The translations under genes and the position numbers were made by a program. The notes beneath the pieces are model-generated. The model worked only from the letters and a program-made list of their open reading frames with translations. It was not told the origin of the DNA and did no database searches. From an uncultured Verrucomicrobiota bacterium (GTDB taxonomy: Bacteria > Verrucomicrobiota > Kiritimatiellia > SS1-B-03-39 > UBA6053), in assembly GCA_937127435.1 (NCBI GenBank), contig CAKZLZ010000111.1:1-64000 (forward strand): a stretch of DNA of 64,000 nt, given 5' to 3'. Positions 23,911 to 32,146 of the stretch are shown here, piece after piece. Position 1 is the stretch's first letter; each line of letters begins with the position of its first letter.

Positions 23911-24582
23911 ATGATGAATAAAGGAAAAACGAAGGCCGCGCTGTTTGATTTAGATGGAACTTTGGTTGATTCCCTGCAGGACATTGCAAACGCGATGAAT
24001 GAAGTGTTGCAACATCGCCACTTCGACACGCATCCGCTGGAAGCTTATAATACCTTTGTAGGAGACGGGATGGAGGAATTGATCCGTCGGGTTTTACCGA
24101 CAGAAATTGAACCTTGTTCCCGGCTGATTGAGGCCATGGTGTTGGAAATGAAAACGGCCTATGCCTTGCACTGGCGGGAGCATGCGTTTCCTTATGCGGG
24201 GATTCGGGAGATGTTGGCCGCGCTTATTGCCTCGGACATTCGCGTGGGGATTTTAAGCAACAAGCCGGATGATTTCGTCCGTGAAATGGTGGCTTTCGTT
24301 TTTCCCGAAATCAAATTTGAAACCGTGCGCGGGGTTACGGTTGGCGGACCGATCAAGCCTTCGCCCGACGGAGCCATTGCCATTCTTGCGGATTGGGGCC
24401 TGGAGCCTTCGGAGGTCCTTTACGTTGGGGATACGAATACGGATATGGCCACCGGAAAAAATTCCGGGATGTTTACCATGGGCGTAACCTGGGGATTTCG
24501 GGACCGCGCAGAGCTCGAAAGCAGCGGGGCGGATCAGGTGGTTGAAAGCCCCGCAGAAATTGTGGAATGGCTATTAAGATAA
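23911..24582 (+). CDS. HAD-superfamily hydrolase, phosphoglycolate phosphatase-like
   Basis: About 223 residues from ATG 23911 (or 23914). Motif I 'ALFDLDGTLVDSLQDIANAM' with the nucleophile Asp, motif II 'VGILSNKPDD', motif III Lys in 'GPIKPSPDGA', motif IV 'VLYVGDTNTDMATGKNSGM'. The cap domain is the helical C1 type of Gph/PGP. Phosphoglycolate is the commonest substrate for this pattern, but pyrophosphate or other small phosphates cannot be excluded. Confidence 0.88.
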   Translation: MMNKGKTKAALFDLDGTLVDSLQDIANAMNEVLQHRHFDTHPLEAYNTFVGDGMEELIRRVLPTEIEPCSRLIEAMVLEMKTAYALHWREHAFPYAGIREMLAALIASDIRVGILSNKPDDFVREMVAFVFPEIKFETVRGVTVGGPIKPSPDGAIAILADWGLEPSEVLYVGDTNTDMATGKNSGMFTMGVTWGFRDRAELESSGADQVVESPAEIVEWLLR

Positions 24583-24588
24583 TTTAAA

Positions 24589-24607
24589 TCCCTCTTTAAA
24601 AGGGGGA
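24589..24607. terminator. Hairpin between convergent genes
   Basis: 'tccctctttaaaaggggga' pairs with itself and lies in the 35 bp between the HAD gene and the large protease-like gene. Short A/T tracts lie on both sides; plausible bidirectional terminator. Confidence 0.55.
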
Positions 24608-24617
24608 GTGAAAGTGC

Positions 24618-27600
24618 TTATTCGGCGGCTTGTAACACAATTCGGCCAAAGCGGGGATTGCTGGGGCTGATGGGGACAGTGTCCCGCACGGTATAGGTGG
24701 TGCTTGAATTTTCGATGACCACGATTTCAGAACTGCCCGGTGTGGGGGAGGCGGGAGACCAGATACTTAAATCACCACTGAACTGGGCGCTGTACCAGGG
24801 GCCTTCCGAACCGGAAGGTTTGCTGAAGCTGATTTGCAGATACTGTTGTCCGCCGTCCTCGACAATGTTCACCCCGCCCCCTGCGTCCACGGCAAAGAGG
24901 CTTTCGGCATCGATCGTATTCGGATCCGTGCCCATGGCCAGTTCGGCAAGATTGTTGATGTCATCGTTATCGGGGTCATCATCCGGATCGGTGACGCCGG
25001 CAAGGATTTGGGCGTCCGTAAAGTTTTCTTTTACCCAGAGTTCATAAGGGCTGATGCCTCCGGCAATGCGGATCACGGGACGGGTGCTGATTCCCTGATA
25101 GCTGAAAAAGTTTCCGCCCAGCCAGAGTTGACCTCCTGAATCTTCTTCGAGGGCATAAACTCTGACAGTGTCAATGTCGGCAGGGTCTGTGCTAAAGCTC
25201 ACACCGTCCTGTTGGTAGAAGGTGGGGTCGGCGGTTCCGGAAAGATCCAAACGTTCGACGCCTCTGACCGGAGTAATGAAATTGCCGGAGATGACGAAGC
25301 GATCATTTGCCTGGATGATCAGGTTGTTAATCCGTTCCGTGCCTTCTGACGCATTGAAACCAAAAGCAGGCGGGGTAAAGGTGGCATCGAATGCACCCGT
25401 GCTGGTGATGCGGGCCATGTACTGAGCCGCATTCTCATCGTACGCGCTGAAAGTCCCTGTAATAAGGTATTTCCCGTCTGTTTGTTTCTGAATATCAAAG
25501 ACCCGACTAAGTGTACTGACGCTGCTGATATCATGCGCACCCGCATCCGGGTTAAAGCTGCCGTCTTCGGTTCCATTCGAATTCAGCCGGATGATACCTG
25601 ACTTAAATCCGGTACCGGTCGATCCAATATAAAAACTTCCACCTACCATGATCTTTCCATCGCTCTCTACCAGCATGCAACGGATTTCCGTATTCCATCC
25701 GGTATTAAAGGGGAGGTTGAGGGCGCTGGTAGTGTTGCGGGTTCCGTTTTCATTTAACCGGATGAGGCCCTCTGCATTTACTCCGTCAAAGGTGGCGAAA
25801 TCTCCTCCCACCAAAATGCCTCCATCACTTTCCCGGGCCATGGCATAGATTTCGCCCGCGGGGCCTGTGCCCAAGTTGGACACAAAGCTTGTATCTAAAA
25901 TGCCGTTTTCTGAAAGTCTTGCCAGTCCGGGGCAGGCGGTTCCGTTATACGCAGTGAAGTCGCCGGCGACCAGGAGTTTGCCGTCGCTCTGGGGGACAAT
26001 CACATTGACCGCTGCGTTAAATCCGCTGCCACTCACAAAACTGCTGTCGACAGATCCGTCGGCATTTAATCGGGCAATATGGCGGATGCTGTCAAAGTCA
26101 CCTATGCCGCTGGAAATAGATCCACCAATAATCACTTTCCCGTCTTCAAGGGGAACGATGGCACTAACGGTAGTATTAAATTGGGGGGGCGCAAAAGTGG
26201 TGTAGCGTTGACCGGGATCCAGGATCTTTAAGCTGAGGGTGTTTTTACCGGTGTCCAGTACACCGCCGACGGGATTGGAAAGAGTGAGGGTCAGGTCTTC
26301 CGTGCCCTCATTTAACAGATCCGGGCGGATGGGGATGTAGATGATTTTATCCGTACTGTCTCCGTCCGCCCAGGTGACGGTTCCGGAAGCGGCATAATAA
26401 TCCGTGGAGGCAATCGCGGTTCCGTCGCTGGTGGCGTAATCGATAGAAAGGGCACCTGCGGACTGGTAGGCTCGTTGCAAAACGACTTGGGCATGGCCGA
26501 TTTGCTCGTCGACTTCCATCACGGTATCCCGAAAAGAGACACGGGGATCAAAAGTGATTTGAACATCGATCCACTGGTCGGGCTCGCTCCCGCCTTTGGC
26601 CAGGGTTTCGAAAGTCACGCCGGCCGCGGCATCATAGTAGCTGCTTCCCACGGGGAGTCCTGCATCCTTTCTATCCTCTGTTTCGCTCCCCTTGGACTCC
26701 GGGGTCATATCAATGAGGCTGGTTTCCCGGTTTTGCGCCATATTTTCACCCACCACATAGGCGGCGTTGGACAAATTATAGCTGCTGCTGGTGTAGAGTT
26801 GGCGGAATCCCACCCAATAATTAATTTCTCCCACCATGGGCACTTTCAGGGCGAGGGTCGCGTTGTCCTTGGCATCTATATGATCAAAACGATAAATCCT
26901 CCAGGTGCCGTCGGCGTTGGCTTCCGCAACTTTATTGTCCGGGATCCATTGGAGTTGATTTTTTGCGAGGGGGTTAAAATGCCCTTCGGGCTCATCCCCA
27001 TTGCCCATGGTATCGAAGATGTCGCCGTATTCGAAGCTGCCGGGGACATCATAGTCATCAGGGTCTGCGGAAAGATCTTCTTCCGGATTATAATAATTGG
27101 CGTGGTAGAGGCCGAAATTATGTCCGAATTCGTGAAGGATGACGCCCACATTGTTTTGGCCGTTGATCCAATGATAAGCGGGGCGATTGGAAGGAGCGCC
27201 GATGTCCGCAAATCCGCCATAGTTGATTTCTGAACCCGGCACCTCACTCTCACTGATATCCGGGAAAAATACCGCCACCACATCGTAATTCTCGAGGGTG
27301 AAATCCACTGCGGCCAATTGGCGTGCATCGTAATGGAGGGTGTCGTTATAAATAAAATCAGAAGCATAGGCCGCCCCTTGAGACGGCATTCGGTAAAGGT
27401 TGTCGCTTACGGTATAAGTAATACCGGCATCCCCGTAGCTATAATTATCAAAATGTCCATCCACAGAGGCAAGAGTCGCTTCAAGATCGATTTTGCTCAC
27501 GGGTTCCCCGGGGAAATCAGAAAAGTCCACCCGGATAAACAGGACTTGCATTTGGTTGGTCTGAAAGGGGGTCGCGTCCGCATCGGTGGATCCCTGATTT

Positions 27601-28418
27601 CCCCCCTGATCTCCTGCGAGCCAACGGATGACAGAAGGTTCCTGTTTGGAAACCCGGTCTTCAATCTCCACCATCGATTCTGCCTGTGCGAAAGCAATGA
27701 TGTTCCCGCCAATAACAGTTTGGATGGATGCATTTTGTTCGCCGGTGATTGGATCGATCCCGTCAGGGTTGGCCTCCGAAAACAATGTTTTGGCGGCATC
27801 CAGTTCTTCCGAATCAAGCATCCGCACATTTTCAGAGCTTAGCAGGAGCTGGTTTCCCAGGGCCACCCCGTTGACCGCCTGATTTAAGGTTGCCGGAAAA
27901 GTTTGTCCTTTGGGTTGAATGATTTGAAAAGATTCTCCTTCCGAAGTGAAAGCATTTTGATGGGTACAAACCAGTCTGCCTGCTTCTGTTTTCGAGGTGG
28001 CCCATTGTACGTTCATGTTTCCAATGGCGCTGTAAGGGCGGTCTACATACGGTTGCAGTTCTTTGGGCAGGGCGGCGTAACTCTTCAAGGAAAGGGTGGT
28101 CGCGAGAAAGTTTTGGGGGTCTTCCCGCATGAGCTCCTGGCGCTGACTTCGAATTTTTTTCAACGATGTGAGAATTTGTTCCTGTTCCTGTGGCTGAGAG
28201 GAAGATTGTTCCCAGCGTTCTGCAAATTCCAGAATTTGCATTTCGGAATAGATCTCTTTGGACCGTGAAGAAGATCCCCTGGGTTGAGAGCTGACGGCTT
28301 CCTCAACAGGTTTCGATGCTGGCGGGGGGTTGGAGTTCTGCCAAGTCACAAGCAACAAGCCAAAGCACCCAACAAGGAGTATGGATAGGTATTTCTTCAT
28401 TAGTTTTATTTTAAGCAT
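24618..28418 (-). CDS. Secreted metalloprotease-like protein with Calx-beta and delta-60 repeats
   Basis: About 1,266 residues from the Met before 'LKIKLMKKYL' (ggag just upstream); the track's longer start is probably spurious. Signal peptide 'YLSILLVGCFGLLLVTW'. Around residue 425 lies 'VILHEFGHNFGLYHANYY', an HExxHxxGxxH zinc site as in M6/metzincin-like peptidases. A Calx-beta domain follows ('SIDYATSDGTAIASTDYYAA'). Then about five delta-60 repeats of the 'RLNADGSVDSSFVSG' / 'VQSDGKLLVAGDF' type, predicted to form a propeller. The C-terminal 'NLAELAMGTDPNT' module is common in verrucomicrobial secreted proteins. Likely an extracellular protease of unknown substrate; monocistronic. Confidence 0.87.
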   Translation of the reverse strand: MLKIKLMKKYLSILLVGCFGLLLVTWQNSNPPPASKPVEEAVSSQPRGSSSRSKEIYSEMQILEFAERWEQSSSQPQEQEQILTSLKKIRSQRQELMREDPQNFLATTLSLKSYAALPKELQPYVDRPYSAIGNMNVQWATSKTEAGRLVCTHQNAFTSEGESFQIIQPKGQTFPATLNQAVNGVALGNQLLLSSENVRMLDSEELDAAKTLFSEANPDGIDPITGEQNASIQTVIGGNIIAFAQAESMVEIEDRVSKQEPSVIRWLAGDQGGNQGSTDADATPFQTNQMQVLFIRVDFSDFPGEPVSKIDLEATLASVDGHFDNYSYGDAGITYTVSDNLYRMPSQGAAYASDFIYNDTLHYDARQLAAVDFTLENYDVVAVFFPDISESEVPGSEINYGGFADIGAPSNRPAYHWINGQNNVGVILHEFGHNFGLYHANYYNPEEDLSADPDDYDVPGSFEYGDIFDTMGNGDEPEGHFNPLAKNQLQWIPDNKVAEANADGTWRIYRFDHIDAKDNATLALKVPMVGEINYWVGFRQLYTSSSYNLSNAAYVVGENMAQNRETSLIDMTPESKGSETEDRKDAGLPVGSSYYDAAAGVTFETLAKGGSEPDQWIDVQITFDPRVSFRDTVMEVDEQIGHAQVVLQRAYQSAGALSIDYATSDGTAIASTDYYAASGTVTWADGDSTDKIIYIPIRPDLLNEGTEDLTLTLSNPVGGVLDTGKNTLSLKILDPGQRYTTFAPPQFNTTVSAIVPLEDGKVIIGGSISSGIGDFDSIRHIARLNADGSVDSSFVSGSGFNAAVNVIVPQSDGKLLVAGDFTAYNGTACPGLARLSENGILDTSFVSNLGTGPAGEIYAMARESDGGILVGGDFATFDGVNAEGLIRLNENGTRNTTSALNLPFNTGWNTEIRCMLVESDGKIMVGGSFYIGSTGTGFKSGIIRLNSNGTEDGSFNPDAGAHDISSVSTLSRVFDIQKQTDGKYLITGTFSAYDENAAQYMARITSTGAFDATFTPPAFGFNASEGTERINNLIIQANDRFVISGNFITPVRGVERLDLSGTADPTFYQQDGVSFSTDPADIDTVRVYALEEDSGGQLWLGGNFFSYQGISTRPVIRIAGGISPYELWVKENFTDAQILAGVTDPDDDPDNDDINNLAELAMGTDPNTIDAESLFAVDAGGGVNIVEDGGQQYLQISFSKPSGSEGPWYSAQFSGDLSIWSPASPTPGSSEIVVIENSSTTYTVRDTVPISPSNPRFGRIVLQAAE

Positions 28419-28541
28419 ACTCCGTTCCAATATCATCTGAAAGGTGAAAAATGTTAAAATATGACGTAGATTACATCCTTGCCTAATTGAATTTCGCTTT
28501 GCGGTTGAGAAATCCCCACGGGGGACTAGGGAAAAAACATT

Positions 28542-29174
28542 ATGTTTACCGGAATTATACAAAAGACAGGTGTTGTAGCAGAATTGAGAGATCGAGAAGG
28601 CGGAAAACGTCTTTGGCTGAAAACGGAAGCCTGGGAGCGGCCGTATGAGGCAGGTGAAAGTATTGCCGTTAATGGCGTCTGTTTAACCTTGGCAGATCAG
28701 CGGCCTGATGCATTGGGTTTTGATGTTTTAGAAGAAACGCTGCGTAAAACGAATCTGGGGGGGCTGACCACCGGTTCCACTGTGAATCTGGAGCGGGCAC
28801 TTCGTTATGGGGATGCATTGGGAGGTCATTTGGTTTCGGGGCACGTGGATGCCCGGGGAACGGTTCGTTCGATTCAGGCCGTCGGCCCGGATCGGCGGGT
28901 GGAAATTACAGCGCCCGCTTCGGTATTACCCAATCTGGTTCCTCAAGGGTCCATAGCCTGTGACGGCATCAGTCTGACGGTGGCGGAATTATTTGATGAT
29001 GCCTTTGCAGTCCATTTGATTCCCACGACCCTGACTGAAACCAGCTGGGGGGACATGCAGGTCGGGGATGCCATCAATTTGGAAGGAGACCTGGTGTGTA
29101 AAATTGTTCGCCGGGAAGCGGCAGAGGGGCGTTTGGCCAGCGATTGGAGCTGGGAGAAATTTCAGAACGGATAA
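28542..29174 (+). CDS. ribE: Riboflavin synthase alpha subunit
   Basis: Converts two 6,7-dimethyl-8-ribityllumazines to riboflavin. 210 residues with the invariant N-terminus 'MFTGIIQKTG' and two lumazine-binding repeats: 'VNGVCLTL' and 'GGHLVSGHVDARGTV' in the first, 'CDGISLTVAELFDDAF' in the second. The 120-bp upstream region has no RFN/FMN riboswitch consensus that I can see. Other rib genes are not adjacent. Confidence 0.95.
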   Translation: MFTGIIQKTGVVAELRDREGGKRLWLKTEAWERPYEAGESIAVNGVCLTLADQRPDALGFDVLEETLRKTNLGGLTTGSTVNLERALRYGDALGGHLVSGHVDARGTVRSIQAVGPDRRVEITAPASVLPNLVPQGSIACDGISLTVAELFDDAFAVHLIPTTLTETSWGDMQVGDAINLEGDLVCKIVRREAAEGRLASDWSWEKFQNG

Positions 29175-29195
29175 AGTCGCGCCTTCTAGCTTCGG

Positions 29196-29378
29196 TTATT
29201 TTCTCCGGTACAGGTGCCAGGGACCCAATACGCGGTGCAGGCTGTAGTGCTGGTGAATGAGGTTTTGGGTTTCCGGATTGAAGGTCGGGTCGGCGGCATC
29301 TTCCGCCAAGCCTTTGAGCAGTATCGCGGAAAATGCAGTGTGGTTGATGGCTTGGTGAAGGGGATCCGGAGACCATTT
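29196..29378 (-). pseudogene. In-frame C-terminal remainder of the GT-C-like gene
   Basis: 61 codons directly after the TGA, same frame, ending at TAA. 'DPLHQAI', 'FSAILLKGL' and a final 'YSLHRVLGPWHLYRR' are the sort of ending seen in full-length members ('...Y.l....G.wyvYrp'). Not a separate gene: it has no start codon. It is a readthrough tail or decay product. Confidence 0.6.
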
Positions 29379-30620
29379 TCAGGCCGCTGCTGAATGTTCA
29401 AATTGGAAAGGTTGATAAACGGGATCCAAACCGGCCGGAAGCAGATACCCCAGGTCCGCACTTAATACGGGCGCAGGAAAAGTGCTCAGCTCTGCCGAGA
29501 TCAGTTTTCCAATTTCCACATCACTTTGGCCGGGGGTTAGGATGGCACTTTGTCCGGCGGGAATTTCCTGTCCATAGGTGCGGGTGAATACCGGAGCGGG
29601 CGCCACGGGATAAAACAGGGCGAGTTGCAGGAGCAGAAACAACCAGAGGGCGCGTGGATGGCTTTCGCGGATATCAGAGAATGCGCAGGCGGCGAGGATG
29701 CAGCTCGCAGCCCAAAGTTCCATGAGATAATTTTCCTGTGAACCGGTCACCCAGGCCGTCAGACTCAAGGGGAGCAAAAGCAGGGGGGCATAAAATTTCA
29801 GAGGGCCTTCGATTTTCCGGTATGATAAAATACCGAGAACCAGCAGGGGGGCATGTTGACCTGCGAAACGGGCGAACCAAATAAACAAAGCGGCACTGTC
29901 CGGGGGCAATGCTTGAAGGGTGAATAAATGTTGAATCCAGTTGTTGCCGGATTGAAGTGACATCCATGCGAGATAAATCAGAATGGGAAATACGCCACAG
30001 ATTGCCGTGCGGAAAATCTTTTTAGAATCTTTGCAGATGAATGTCACCATGCCCACGGTCATGGCGGCCGCGGCGAAACTGGGTTTTATACAAATCGCCA
30101 ATGCGGCGAGGAATGCTGCGGATTTAAGTTTCTGTCTGTCGAGAAGGTTCAGTGCCTGCAGGGAAAAGCCGAGTGCCAAACTGTCCACCCGCATCATAGG
30201 GGCAAAGCGGAGGATCATGGGGGATAACAGAAAAAGCAGACTGCCGATAAGGGCGCTGCCAAAAGTGCTTCGCCTTCGAATCAGGGCAAACATGCCACTT
30301 AGGCTGAGGAGCAGTCCCAGAAAAGATAAACGTCTTCCGGCAGCAAATGGATGTTCATTAACGCCGAGCGTTTCCAAAGCGGAAGCCAGTAGCGGGAAGA
30401 GTGGAAGGTAAGGGTTGTGAAGTTGCGGAAGGGTGTTGTCGTTTACCGGGGGGTAAAGCGGTTCTCCCTGGTTGGCCTGTTGACTCCAAAACAAATTCAC
30501 CCCTTCCCCGTATTCAATCGGATAGGGGTGATGAAGAACAGTGCTGAAATGTTGAAGTGCATGAAAGAAAAGAAAGAGGGCGAGGACCCAAAAGAAAAAA
30601 CGGGGGAGGCCGGCTTTCAT
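29379..30620 (-). CDS. GT-C-like polytopic membrane glycosyltransferase, cut by an in-frame TGA
   Basis: 413 residues to the stop, with ten or so hydrophobic helices. 'HHPYPIEYGEGVNLFWSQQ' near the start has the acidic residues in the first periplasmic loop typical of GT-C/PMT-like transferases (lipid-phosphate-sugar donors). The soluble tail 'DLGYLLPAGLDPVYQPFQFE' continues in the same frame beyond the stop for 61 codons ('KWSPDPLHQAI' to 'HLYRRK'). That resembles the usual C-terminus of this family, so the TGA at 29379-29381 seems to interrupt one longer gene. Overlaps the upstream GT-C-like gene as ATGA. Confidence 0.75.
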   Translation of the reverse strand: MKAGLPRFFFWVLALFLFFHALQHFSTVLHHPYPIEYGEGVNLFWSQQANQGEPLYPPVNDNTLPQLHNPYLPLFPLLASALETLGVNEHPFAAGRRLSFLGLLLSLSGMFALIRRRSTFGSALIGSLLFLLSPMILRFAPMMRVDSLALGFSLQALNLLDRQKLKSAAFLAALAICIKPSFAAAAMTVGMVTFICKDSKKIFRTAICGVFPILIYLAWMSLQSGNNWIQHLFTLQALPPDSAALFIWFARFAGQHAPLLVLGILSYRKIEGPLKFYAPLLLLPLSLTAWVTGSQENYLMELWAASCILAACAFSDIRESHPRALWLFLLLQLALFYPVAPAPVFTRTYGQEIPAGQSAILTPGQSDVEIGKLISAELSTFPAPVLSADLGYLLPAGLDPVYQPFQFEHSAAA

Positions 30621-32146
30621 TTTGAACCTCCCGCATGATGGATTTTAAATTCCCGGATGAATCCGTTTCCTTTTACGGTAATGGGGTCGGTATTTAAATG
30701 TATGCGGCCACCGGAATGGACTTCCTGTTGATTAATGAATACACTTCCTCCCTGCCAGCTTACAATATAATCTCCTTCAACCGGCAAAGTGATTTCTGTT
30801 CCGGTGCGTAACCGCGAGCGGTCTATGGTTTTACCGGGAACCCAAAGAGAGGGTGGGGTGACGGGAACATAGTGTGCTTGCAGAAAGTTGTGCAGCAGGG
30901 GCGACATCATGTCCACGCGGTAGTCCCAGAGTACATCCGGATAATTCATTTCAATTATCGCGGTCTTGGTCTGTAAGGCATGCTCTTCCGGATCGAGCAT
31001 CAGCATCAGGCCCTGATGCATCCAGGGATAGTGGCCGACATGATCCCGGTAAAATAACAGGCGACGTCCGTCGAAGATGGGGCCGGTTCCCCTTTGATCC
31101 ATTTGCCGCATGAGATCTAAATCTGCTGTGGGGGAAGCTTGAAATTCTTTCTGCAGGTTTGTGGCCGCCGGCAGGAGTGCAAAGAGGCAGAGGCAACCTC
31201 CGGCCACAAATTTTTGTTTTGGTTGTTCGAGGCTTTCTGCAAATTGCTGCCAACAAAGCGCGGCGCCCAAGGTCAGTCCGGGGTAGAGCATGAGAAAAGT
31301 TTGCCGGAAAGGGATGGGCACCAGCATGACGGCTGCAACTCCGGAGAGGAGTAAAAACAGTACGGCTCTGCGACTGGATTTTTCGCGATCGCTAAACAGT
31401 CCTAAAACTCCGGAGGAGATGAGCAGGGCGGAGGTGCTCCATAACAGCACGCCGTACATGGCGGGGGAAAAGGATTCTTTCCATGCCAAGTTTATGCGGA
31501 CCAGATCCTGGAATGCTTGCGGAAGCGCGCCCGTGAACAAAAAATAGATGCCAATCAAAAGCGGGAAGACGATTCCCCCGCCACAAAATTTCACCAGATT
31601 TTTAAACCCGTGTTCACGCCAGGCCAACAGAAAAAGACCGGCCGCCAAAAATACAAATTTTTGACTCCCCATCACCATGGCGCCACTGAGGAGTCCGGAA
31701 AGAAAATTGCGTTTGGAATTTTTAAGAAAGACCAGGGCGGTACAGGCGAGCAACAAACAAAAACCTTCCGGACGCACTTCGATCATCTTTACAAAAAATA
31801 TGGGAGAGAATGCCAGCAGTGCAAGGACGGCGGGGCTGTCGTGTCCGCTCCAAACCCGAATGGCGCGTGCCATCGCGAGCAAGGTCACCATGGCAATCAA
31901 AACGGAGAATCCGCGCAGGGCCAGAATACGTTCGGGACCGGGTTCCCCCAGCGTGAGCGGCGCGAGTAAAAAATGATAAAGGGGTAGGTGGTGTTCGAAA
32001 AAGTCCCGGTGCGGGACGTCGCCGCGGGCCAGCAGGCAGGCCATGTGTGCGTGCTGAAATTCGTCATCATCAAAGGCCAGGTGCCGGGAGGCGATACCGG
32101 CAGTCAGTCCAAAGAGTATGATGAGCAGGTAAGTTATTTTTCCCAT
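30617..32146 (-). CDS. GT-C-like polytopic membrane protein (PMT/ArnT-like)
   Basis: 509 residues with about ten to twelve TM helices. The first periplasmic loop has 'LAFDDDEFQHAHMACLLARG' and 'PHRDFFEHHLPLYHFLL', the DDE/DE-type acidic signature and HxP pattern of GT-C transferases that use polyprenyl-phosphate sugars. A soluble beta-rich C-terminal domain (about 380-509) follows. Ends overlap with both neighbours (4 bp with the next gene, 13 bp with GH2), so the three genes are one operon. Substrate unknown. Confidence 0.82.
   Translation of the reverse strand: MGKITYLLIILFGLTAGIASRHLAFDDDEFQHAHMACLLARGDVPHRDFFEHHLPLYHFLLAPLTLGEPGPERILALRGFSVLIAMVTLLAMARAIRVWSGHDSPAVLALLAFSPIFFVKMIEVRPEGFCLLLACTALVFLKNSKRNFLSGLLSGAMVMGSQKFVFLAAGLFLLAWREHGFKNLVKFCGGGIVFPLLIGIYFLFTGALPQAFQDLVRINLAWKESFSPAMYGVLLWSTSALLISSGVLGLFSDREKSSRRAVLFLLLSGVAAVMLVPIPFRQTFLMLYPGLTLGAALCWQQFAESLEQPKQKFVAGGCLCLFALLPAATNLQKEFQASPTADLDLMRQMDQRGTGPIFDGRRLLFYRDHVGHYPWMHQGLMLMLDPEEHALQTKTAIIEMNYPDVLWDYRVDMMSPLLHNFLQAHYVPVTPPSLWVPGKTIDRSRLRTGTEITLPVEGDYIVSWQGGSVFINQQEVHSGGRIHLNTDPITVKGNGFIREFKIHHAGGSK

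Noticed and set aside
28425-28541. Possible FMN riboswitch before ribE
   Set aside because: Only ~120 bp shared with a divergent gene and none of the conserved RFN-element blocks can be found.
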